NCBI GenBank assembly: GCA_039810605.1
Contig: JBDHXH010000113.1
Location: 1-6,558, forward strand
Reading direction: 5' to 3'
DNA from: JAGPCH01 sp039810605
GTDB lineage: Bacteria; Bacteroidota; Ignavibacteria; Tepidaquicellales; Tepidaquicellaceae
DNA length: 6,558 nt
A program made the position numbers and the translations under genes. The notes beneath the pieces are model-generated. The model ran no database searches and was not told where the DNA came from. It saw only the letters and a list, made by a program, of their open reading frames with translations. Positions within the stretch are counted from its first letter, which is position 1; every line of letters begins with the position of its first letter. This document shows positions 1 to 4,649 of this stretch, in pieces.

Positions 1-282
1 CGAATATTTAAATCAAAGGAGAGGCTCTGTTCCTACAAATAGTCAATTAGTTTTTACACACTAAAAGGAACGTTATCACTTTTTTCATGATCGAATTCCT
101 CTCTCAATTGAAGTTTTAAAAATTTTTAATTTTATTATTTTAGATTGATTTTGTATAAATAAAAGGGCGAAGCTCTCCTTCAGTTTTGGAGAATATCTTA
201 AAACTCGTTGACCGCGACTTTTCTAGATGCTGCTTCAGCCCTTTTTACAATTTTATGGAGGTCTTATTTTCTACAAACATTT
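1..282. other. AT-rich intergenic region downstream of the beta-propeller gene
   Basis: I find no supportable gene here. Two short open stretches enter from the left edge on the plus strand (ending at 42 and 64), but neither has a recognisable protein sequence. The region holds a small nested inverted repeat: GTTCCT at 29-34 with AGGAAC at 66-71, enclosing TTAGT at 47-51 with ACTAA at 60-64. This could be the 3'-end hairpin of a gene lying to the left. AAGGAGAG at 16-23 is the inverse of CTCTCCTT at 173-180. The most structured part, 161-246, is listed separately. The rest is A/T-rich without a clear motif. Confidence 0.5.
161..246. repeat. 86-base inverted-repeat element with a three-way-junction fold
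   Basis: Hand folding gives an outer stem of 13 pairs with one bulged base: AAAAGGGCGAAGC (161-173) against GCTTC-A-GCCCTTTT (232-245, A237 bulged). Inside it sit two hairpins. The first is TCTCC (174-178) with GGAGA (188-192) around a 9-base loop. The second is ATCT (195-198) plus AAAACTCG (200-207) against CGACTTTT (215-222) plus AGAT (225-228), with one C-C mismatch and a 7-base loop. On the plus strand the outer stem runs into TTTTT; on the minus strand it ends in TTTTATTT. It lies 37 bases past the stop of the beta-propeller gene, so a terminator for that gene is the simplest reading. A small non-autonomous mobile element or a structured RNA is also possible. It lacks the tRNA T-arm and the integron attC core boxes. 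The pairing is seen directly; the function is not known. Confidence 0.5.
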
Positions 283-1527
283 TTATTTTAGTAATACAAA
301 TTTCATTACAGCAGACTCATTTCCAGAGGACAATTTAAAGTAATACATTCCACTTGAAAGGTGACTTGCATTATAACTAATTTCATATTCCCCCTTATTC
401 AAGTATTTATTAAATATCTTATCTGATTCTCTCCCTAATAAATCATAAACTTTTAAAATGTAATTTGCTGTTTTATTTATACTGAATTTTATGTTTGTTA
501 CCAAATTGGATGGATTGGGAAAAATCGATTGAATCTTAATGTCCTCAGATATAATCTGATTAAAGGTAAGTATCTTTGTGATTGTTTGCCCACCTGTAGT
601 AGTATGTTGTATTTTGCCCGCACCTCCAACTCCCCATACAATTGAATCGCTGAAACAATAGATCGAACCCCAGAATCTTGGGTCACTTGAAGTTTCTTCT
701 CTGAGCCAACTGTAACCAGCATTCGTAGATTTATAGATCCAACCATATGTTCCACCCGCCCAACCTGTATTTTCATTTGCAAATGCAACACTGTATATAA
801 CAGAAGGCGGATAACAATCTATCGTATCAATAACGCTCCAGCTTTCGCAAAAATCCTGACTATAAAAAACGGGAGCATCTCCGCTAGAAGCAAGCCAAAC
901 ACTGTTATTTACAACTGCAATTTTTCTAAACATGTAAAATCGAGTAGTTGGAACATTTGTATTAAACCAATCCACACCACCATTGGTGGTTTTGAATACC
1001 CTGCCGTCACCGGTGAATATTCCCGTATTAATGTCCTTAAAATATATTTCGTAATTCTGAAACCACGGTGCATAGAGTGAATCTAACGTTTGCCCACCGT
1101 CATACGTCCTGAAAACTTTGTATGATCCTAATATCCAACCAGTATCCTTGTTGAGGAAATAAATTCCTATAGCAGATGAATTACAACTTGAACATGAATG
1201 TAGAACATTCCAATTCATTCCTCCATTAGTTGTCTTCATAATAAAATCCCCGCTACTGGTTACATATACAATATTTGAATCTATAGGAGCGACGCTCCAT
1301 AAGTTAGGGCTAAGTATCGGAGATGGATTAGGAATATTAATCCAGTTACTTCCACCATTGGTTGTTTTAAGTACAACTCCTGCATCACCCACAGCCCAGC
1401 CGGTCTTGAGGTTTATGAATTCTATGTCATATAGATTTTCATTTGTACCCGAATTTTGCGGTAGCCATTGAGCGACACATTTTGCCGCGACAATTGTCAA
1501 GCAAAAAAAGAACTTTAATTTTTTCAT
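283..1527 (-). CDS. Secreted beta-propeller protein with BNR/YCF48-type repeats and T9SS type A sorting domain
   Basis: A 414-residue exported protein. Residues 1-19 form a signal peptide (two lysines, a hydrophobic run, cleavage probably after VA before Q20). Residues 25-315 contain repeated beta-propeller signatures: TTNGGSNW (55-62), TTNGGMNW (99-106), TYDGGQT (141-147), TTNGGVDW (180-187), STNAGYSW (267-274) and TTTGGQT (309-315). Between them recur NTGW/DTGW blades with G-x-G turns. This is the pattern of YCF48/BNR-like (sialidase-type Asp-box) propellers, which here are structural rather than shown to be enzymatic. Residues about 332-414 are a Por-type (T9SS type A) C-terminal domain: an IFPNPS start, the KVYDLLGRE strand, the SSGMYYFKLSSG turn and a short basic end. 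The predicted route is Sec export, then T9SS across the outer membrane to the surface or medium. The ATG overlaps the stop of the upstream transposase remnant by ATGA; only a weak GAAAG lies upstream, so translation may depend on coupling. The substrate or partner is unknown. Confidence 0.9.
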   Translation of the reverse strand: MKKLKFFFCLTIVAAKCVAQWLPQNSGTNENLYDIEFINLKTGWAVGDAGVVLKTTNGGSNWINIPNPSPILSPNLWSVAPIDSNIVYVTSSGDFIMKTTNGGMNWNVLHSCSSCNSSAIGIYFLNKDTGWILGSYKVFRTYDGGQTLDSLYAPWFQNYEIYFKDINTGIFTGDGRVFKTTNGGVDWFNTNVPTTRFYMFRKIAVVNNSVWLASSGDAPVFYSQDFCESWSVIDTIDCYPPSVIYSVAFANENTGWAGGTYGWIYKSTNAGYSWLREETSSDPRFWGSIYCFSDSIVWGVGGAGKIQHTTTGGQTITKILTFNQIISEDIKIQSIFPNPSNLVTNIKFSINKTANYILKVYDLLGRESDKIFNKYLNKGEYEISYNASHLSSGMYYFKLSSGNESAVMKFVLLK

Positions 1528-1700
1528 CGTTTAATTTTCTTTCGAATCTCTTTCCATTGATTCATTAAATCAGGCGGATACTCTTTTACTTTGAAACTTG
1601 TACCATAGTCGCGAATTGATGCAAGAGCAAAGTTTTTCTTTGACCAGTCCAAAGCAATGTAGTGTTTGTATATTTCATTTTGTTTAACTTGTTGTTGCAT
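1524..1700 (-). pseudogene. N-terminal remnant of an IS110-family (DEDD) transposase, 58 residues
   Basis: The minus-strand frame starts at ATG 1700-1698 and stops at TGA 1526-1524, giving 58 residues. Residues 13-31 (HYIALDWSKKNFALASIRD) resemble the start of the DEDD transposase/recombinase domain of IS110-family elements, where the aspartate of the I-x-L-D motif (D18 here) is the first of the four acidic catalytic residues. Full-length family members are roughly 300-400 residues, so about 85% is missing, including the other catalytic acids and the C-terminal serine domain. Similarity seems to fade after about residue 45; the last 13 residues, rich in lysine, may be read-through into the leader of the next gene. 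The stop overlaps the start of the T9SS beta-propeller gene. A good Shine-Dalgarno lies just upstream. It cannot encode an active transposase; it could still be translated. Family assignment is from motif memory only. Confidence 0.65.
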
Positions 1701-1705
1701 AAGGG

Positions 1706-1712
1706 CTCCTTT
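1706..1712 (-). promoter_or_regulatory. Strong Shine-Dalgarno of the transposase remnant
   Basis: On the minus strand this reads AAAGGAG, five bases before the ATG at 1700. It is the best match to a ribosome binding site in the window. It supports the chosen start of the remnant and may, through the ATGA overlap at 1524-1527, bring ribosomes to the beta-propeller gene that lacks a good site of its own. Confidence 0.65.
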
Positions 1713-1732
1713 CGGTTAGAAGTTCATAATTC

Positions 1733-1768
1733 TACGGAAAATCGTAATTAATACGAAATTAATCCGTA
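1733..1768. repeat. Nested inverted repeat upstream of the transposase remnant
   Basis: TACGGA (1733-1738) is an exact inverse of TCCGTA (1763-1768). Between them TCGTA (1742-1746) is an exact inverse of TACGA (1752-1756) around ATTAA. The outer and inner arms are separated by 3 and 6 bases, so the whole can form a hairpin with an asymmetric internal loop. It lies about 33 bases upstream of the remnant ATG. It could be a repressor site, a leader-RNA hairpin or part of the insertion-sequence end. No T-run follows, so a terminator is unlikely. Confidence 0.5.
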
Positions 1769-1819
1769 CTAACTCAAATTGAAAGTGAGCCCCTTTTGTT
1801 AATTTACCGGCGGCAGTTT

Positions 1820-1856
1820 CAAATTTATTAATTAGGAATGAGAGATTGAATGTCAA
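1820..1856 (-). promoter_or_regulatory. Possible promoter for the transposase remnant and beta-propeller gene
   Basis: On the minus strand, TTGACA (1856-1851) is a perfect sigma-70 type -35 word, and TAAATTTG (1827-1820) is a perfect match to the Bacteroidota -7 word TAnnTTTG. The two do not have the standard spacing: TTTG to TAnnTTTG is 26 bases instead of about 19, and a classical -10 at 17 bases from TTGACA is poor. This is therefore only a weak call. A start here would give a leader of roughly 110-120 bases containing the nested inverted repeat. Confidence 0.22.
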
Positions 1857-2185
1857 AAAAATTTGACTCTTTTCAAATCTCAATCCGAACAGAACAAGCA
1901 ATGAAACAAATTTCTCCAGTAGAACATAAGTCTTCAAAAGAGTTTTCAAGATACAACCGGTACAATATGTTAGTTGTCAATATGCCTCAAATCAACATTT
2001 GGCAATCAGAATTAAACATTATCAAAATTCTTTCCTATAATTATTCCAAGCTGAATTCATTTTGATGAGATACAATTTGCTATCAATGTTTTTGAAGACA
2101 TTGCAGCAGATTTCTATTTTTGTATTGAGTTTTTTATTACATCTGAAAAAAAAGTATTTTAGAAAATTAAAAAAATATAAACGTC

Positions 2186-2191
2186 GGGGGA
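2186..2191 (+). promoter_or_regulatory. Shine-Dalgarno that decides the TTG start of the peptidase
   Basis: GGGGGA lies four bases before the TTG at 2195. The reading frame is closed by a TAA at 2168-2170, and no ATG or GTG lies between that stop and 2195. The first in-frame ATG inside the gene is at residue 54 and would remove the signal peptide. Together these support TTG as the real start. Confidence 0.55.
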
Positions 2192-2194
2192 AAT

Positions 2195-4117
2195 TTGAAA
2201 AACGTAATCGCAATATTAATCTTGTTGTTTGCAGCAAGCATTCATGCACAAACCCAGAAAATAGGAGACAATCTTTACGTCAGTTCGGCGAGAACTGAAT
2301 TGCCATGCCATCCGGAGATAAGATTCGATCCGAACATTCACGAGAATTCACAGATGTCCATGCTTGACGTGTATCCTGAATTCATCTGGCCGATGGAAGA
2401 TGGAATTGATACCGGTATTGTCCTTGTCAACTATGTTGATAATCTTCCCGGTAGCGGGATTAAAGATTATATGGGAAATGAATGGTCTTATAATGGTCAT
2501 AATGGAACAGACATCTCGCTTCACAATTTCAGGGAAATGGACAGGTTTTATCTCGTCAAAGCTGCCGCACCGGGTACAGTCGTACAAATTGCTTACTCTA
2601 ATTATGACCGCGACACTGCATGCATAACTGACGCAAACATTGTGCTGATAAGGCATGATGACGGAAGCTATGCGTATTACTTTCATCTCATGAAGAATTC
2701 AATTACTGTCAGAGTCGGTGAATATGTTCCCGTAGGGAGAACTATCGGCTATGCCGGAAGCTCGGGATGTTCCTCTGACGCTCATCTGCATTTCGAACCG
2801 GGAAGGTTTATAAACAATCAATGGAGCAAACGTGATCCATGGAATGGTACGTATAATAATCTTCCAAGCTTATGGCAGGACCAATTCGGATACGTGAGAA
2901 ACAGAAACATAAAAGTTCATAACATGGGAGTGTTTACAGAAGGATTGGTTGGGGGAAACATGAACAATGTTAGCCCTGCATTGCTAAAGCAGGGAGTTCT
3001 TCAACCCAATACTGTCAGCGGGTATGAATCTAAAATTGGAATGTTCATTCTCCTTCAGGGAAGATATACCGGAACTCCATGCTATATCGAAATCAGAAAA
3101 CCTAACGGAAATCTTTTTGATGACACTTACTTTTACATCAATGACTATTACCAGTATGCGTGGATATGGTGGACGCCGGATTTCAATCCCGGAATCGCAG
3201 AAACCGGAAACTGGTATGTGCGTGTATTATACAACGGCGTCGAACAAATGAGAGATTACTTTGATGTTCAGCTCCTTACCAGCAACAGGCCGAGGCTCTA
3301 TCCAGTCGCAGGAAAATGTTTCCGACGCACCGCGCTGACACAGCGGGATACTCTCCGCGTCAGACCTGTGAGAGCAAACATGCAGTATGATCTTCTCAAT
3401 GCTCCTTCAAATGTAACCATCACCAATGATTCCATTCTAAATATTTCTCCAAGCTTTACACAAGCATTCCGCGTGCGTGAATTTAAGGTCATCGCAAGCA
3501 TTGGAGGAAATGCGACTCTCCGCGATACACTGATTTATAAACTCATTGATACAACAGAAAATCATCCTTCCGGCAACGGAGTTGTATCTCTTGACATGAC
3601 TGCATTAATCGAAGGAAGATGGGGCGGCTCTTACATGCAGCCTGACACTGCAAAGGCATTGCTTCGAGCACCAATCACACCCTATGGAATCCTTGATTCA
3701 TCGAAGATTGTTCTTAATAGTAAGGGATTCGGAATCGCAAATTTTATCAATGCATCGGGCGGGATATATTATTATGTCGTATTGAAACATAGAAACTCAA
3801 TTGAGACATGGACAAAGAATGTTCAGTTGCTTGATTTAGGCCAGCCTAATACTTACAATTTTACAACTTCCTCAAACCAGGCTTATGGAAACAACCTCAA
3901 GTTCAGTGATTCCAAATGGTGCATATACAGCGGCGATGTCAATCAGGATGCGACGATTGATCTTTCCGATATCTTAGACACTTACAATTATTCAAATTTA
4001 TTCTTTCAATCAACTTACTCCGTGTATGACGTAAACGGAGATGAATTTACCGATCTTACTGATATTATAATTGTGTTTAATAATTCATCAAACTTTGTGA
4101 GCAGGATCAGACCCTGA
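2195..4117 (+). CDS. Secreted M23 family metallopeptidase with dockerin-like C-terminus
   Basis: A 640-residue exported protein starting at TTG. Residues 1-19 are a signal peptide (MKNVIAILILLFAASIHAQ, cleavage near A18/Q19). Residues about 75-215 are an M23 (LytM/lysostaphin-type) zinc peptidase domain. HNGTD gives H102 and D106, and HLH (197-199) gives H199 as the third zinc ligand; H164 in YYFHL and H197 are the catalytic histidines, so all key residues are present. M23 enzymes usually cut peptidoglycan cross-bridges or glycine-rich peptides. Residues about 235-360 look like a beta-sandwich and 365-452 like an Ig-type domain. Residues about 464-575 form an unnamed module (SLDMTALIEGRW, YYYVVLKHRNSIETW) that I recall from other Ignavibacteria secreted proteins. 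Residues 579-634 hold two calcium-loop repeats of dockerin type (D581/N583/D585/D592 and D612/N614/D616/D623), with the usual glycine at loop position 6 replaced by A and E. It appears monocistronic. Confidence 0.9.
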   Translation: MKNVIAILILLFAASIHAQTQKIGDNLYVSSARTELPCHPEIRFDPNIHENSQMSMLDVYPEFIWPMEDGIDTGIVLVNYVDNLPGSGIKDYMGNEWSYNGHNGTDISLHNFREMDRFYLVKAAAPGTVVQIAYSNYDRDTACITDANIVLIRHDDGSYAYYFHLMKNSITVRVGEYVPVGRTIGYAGSSGCSSDAHLHFEPGRFINNQWSKRDPWNGTYNNLPSLWQDQFGYVRNRNIKVHNMGVFTEGLVGGNMNNVSPALLKQGVLQPNTVSGYESKIGMFILLQGRYTGTPCYIEIRKPNGNLFDDTYFYINDYYQYAWIWWTPDFNPGIAETGNWYVRVLYNGVEQMRDYFDVQLLTSNRPRLYPVAGKCFRRTALTQRDTLRVRPVRANMQYDLLNAPSNVTITNDSILNISPSFTQAFRVREFKVIASIGGNATLRDTLIYKLIDTTENHPSGNGVVSLDMTALIEGRWGGSYMQPDTAKALLRAPITPYGILDSSKIVLNSKGFGIANFINASGGIYYYVVLKHRNSIETWTKNVQLLDLGQPNTYNFTTSSNQAYGNNLKFSDSKWCIYSGDVNQDATIDLSDILDTYNYSNLFFQSTYSVYDVNGDEFTDLTDIIIVFNNSSNFVSRIRP

Positions 4118-4148
4118 TTTGCTCTAAAGTTTTGCAAACTAATCTTAT

Positions 4149-4206
4149 CTTCTCATCACTGCGGGATGTTCGTTGCTCCGGCAGTGATGATTCACTTCAA
4201 TGAGAA
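4149..4206 (+). terminator. 3'-end hairpin of the peptidase gene
   Basis: TCATCACTG (4153-4161) pairs exactly with CAGTGATGA (4182-4190). The stem continues inward as C4162-G4181, a G-G mismatch, then GGA (4164-4166) with TCC (4177-4179), closing a 10-base loop. It starts 36 bases after the stop codon. No clear T-run follows, so it may be an imperfect intrinsic terminator or an mRNA-protecting hairpin. TTCTCAT (4150-4156) can alternatively pair with ATGAGAA (4200-4206), competing with the base of the main stem. Confidence 0.5.
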
Positions 4207-4215
4207 TTATTCCAC

Positions 4216-4269
4216 GTCTTTAAACTCCAAGCATACAAAAGTTTTCACAGAGTACGCAAAGACTTTTTT
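4216..4269 (+). terminator. Possible second terminator with T-run
   Basis: GTCTTT (4216-4221) pairs with AAAGAC (4258-4263), which is directly followed by six T bases (4264-4269). Inside, AAACT (4222-4226) pairs with AGTTT (4240-4244), leaving 13 unpaired bases on the right side. The stems are short and A/T-rich, so the structure would be weak; the placement after the peptidase hairpin and the T-run are the reasons for listing it. Confidence 0.3.
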
Positions 4270-4510
4270 CTAACAAGTGCCCCGATAATCAAATATTACT
4301 TTGCAGAATCTTTGAAATATAATTACTTTAATTAAAAATTTTAGTTGAGCTTCAGAAAATCGGTATGAAGGCGAATCCCAAAAAGAATAAAGGTAAACAT
4401 GTTTGGAAAATCAAAACCGATAATGATTCAATTTGATGTAGTTTGAACCCAAGTCTATGGGGCGGTTTGAAGCACCGAAATTTTTGGTCATAAACTAACC
4501 ATTATTTAAA

Positions 4511-4551
4511 GCAAGTATTGTTTTCCAAAAATTGTTTTGGAAAGCATTGTG
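4511..4551. repeat. Compact 11-bp hairpin upstream of the beta-helix gene
   Basis: GTTTTCCAAAA (4520-4530) pairs with TTTTGGAAAGC (4535-4545) around a four-base loop, with one T-G wobble. One more pair (T4519-A4546) and GCA (4511-4513) with TGC (4549-4551) can extend the base after a few unpaired bases. It lies about 100 bases before the next start codon and about 40-45 bases upstream of its likely promoter. It could be a regulator-binding site or the end of a short transcript; no strong T-run follows on either strand. Confidence 0.5.
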
Positions 4552-4590
4552 CGAAATTGTTATGAATTATTAATCACTGACAAATCTGTA

Positions 4591-4625
4591 TTTGATTTGA
4601 ATCTCATAAAAATTAATTTGAATCT
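4591..4625 (+). promoter_or_regulatory. Bacteroidota-type promoter of the beta-helix gene, with direct repeat
   Basis: TTTG (4591-4594), 18 bases, then TTAATTTG (4613-4620) match the Bacteroidota -33/-7 promoter words (TTTG and TAnnTTTG, normally about 19 apart) with one mismatch. A transcript would start near 4627 and leave a leader of about 23 bases with no Shine-Dalgarno, as is common in this phylum. The ten-base word ATTTGAATCT occurs twice, at 4595-4604 and 4616-4625, 21 bases apart. That is two helical turns, which would suit a dimeric regulator, though the A/T-rich context makes chance plausible. Confidence 0.45.
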
Positions 4626-4649
4626 GTTTTTTACCAAATCACAATTTTT

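Larger units (their letters stand above)
1701..2194. other. Divergent AT-rich intergenic region between the transposase remnant and the peptidase gene
   Basis: About 490 bases with no convincing gene. Open frames of about 70-78 codons exist on both strands (1850-2065 plus, 2062-2298 plus, 1716-1949 minus, 2022-2249 minus), but they overlap each other and resemble no protein family I know. On the remnant side lie its ribosome binding site, a nested inverted repeat (1733-1768) and a possible promoter (1820-1856). If the remnant keeps the native left flank of its insertion sequence, the noncoding leader of that element would lie in the first 150-200 bases. On the peptidase side I see only A/T tracts and no confident promoter. 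Confidence 0.5.
4118..4649. other. Intergenic region between peptidase and beta-helix genes
   Basis: About 530 bases without a convincing gene. The left third holds the two terminator candidates. The middle has a palindrome AAACATGTTT (4395-4404) flanked by ATCGGT (4359-4364) and its inverse ACCGAT (4416-4421), and AAACCG (4414-4419) is also the inverse of CGGTTT (4463-4468). These could be operator-like but may be chance in A/T-rich DNA. A tight hairpin lies at 4511-4551 and the promoter of the next gene at 4591-4620; both are listed separately. Confidence 0.55.

Noticed and set aside
2..64. Plus-strand open stretch entering from the left edge and ending at 64
   Set aside because: Twenty residues with no recognisable motif. 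It could be the tail of a gene lying outside, but this cannot be shown.
161..246. tRNA, or integron attC site, at the three-way-junction element
   Set aside because: No T-arm consensus, no CCA-type end and no proper anticodon arm for a tRNA; no RYYYAAC and GTTRRRY core boxes for attC.
976..990. Palindrome ACCACCATTGGTGGT inside the beta-propeller gene
   Set aside because: It follows from the codons for the repeated TTNGG motif of the propeller blades, so it is a by-product of protein sequence.
1716..1949. Minus-strand open frame of 77 codons upstream of the transposase remnant
   Set aside because: It runs through the promoter-like words and the nested inverted repeat and ends at the remnant's ribosome site. 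It shows no family likeness.
1850..2065. Plus-strand open frame of 71 codons in the divergent intergenic gap
   Set aside because: No Shine-Dalgarno at a good distance, no recognisable family, and it overlaps open frames on the other strand, as expected by chance in A/T-rich DNA. It could be a small hypothetical gene but nothing supports it.
2348..2686. Minus-strand open frame of 112 codons inside the peptidase gene
   Set aside because: It is opposite the conserved M23 domain and has no family likeness; a shadow frame.
4246..4263. Fragment resembling the CACAGAG/CGCAAAG type of intergenic repeat
   Set aside because: Only one short copy is present in the window, so a repeat cannot be claimed.
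4365..4436. Tiny plus-strand open frame of 23 codons, lysine-rich
   Set aside because: No ribosome site and too short to judge; no likeness to a known small protein.
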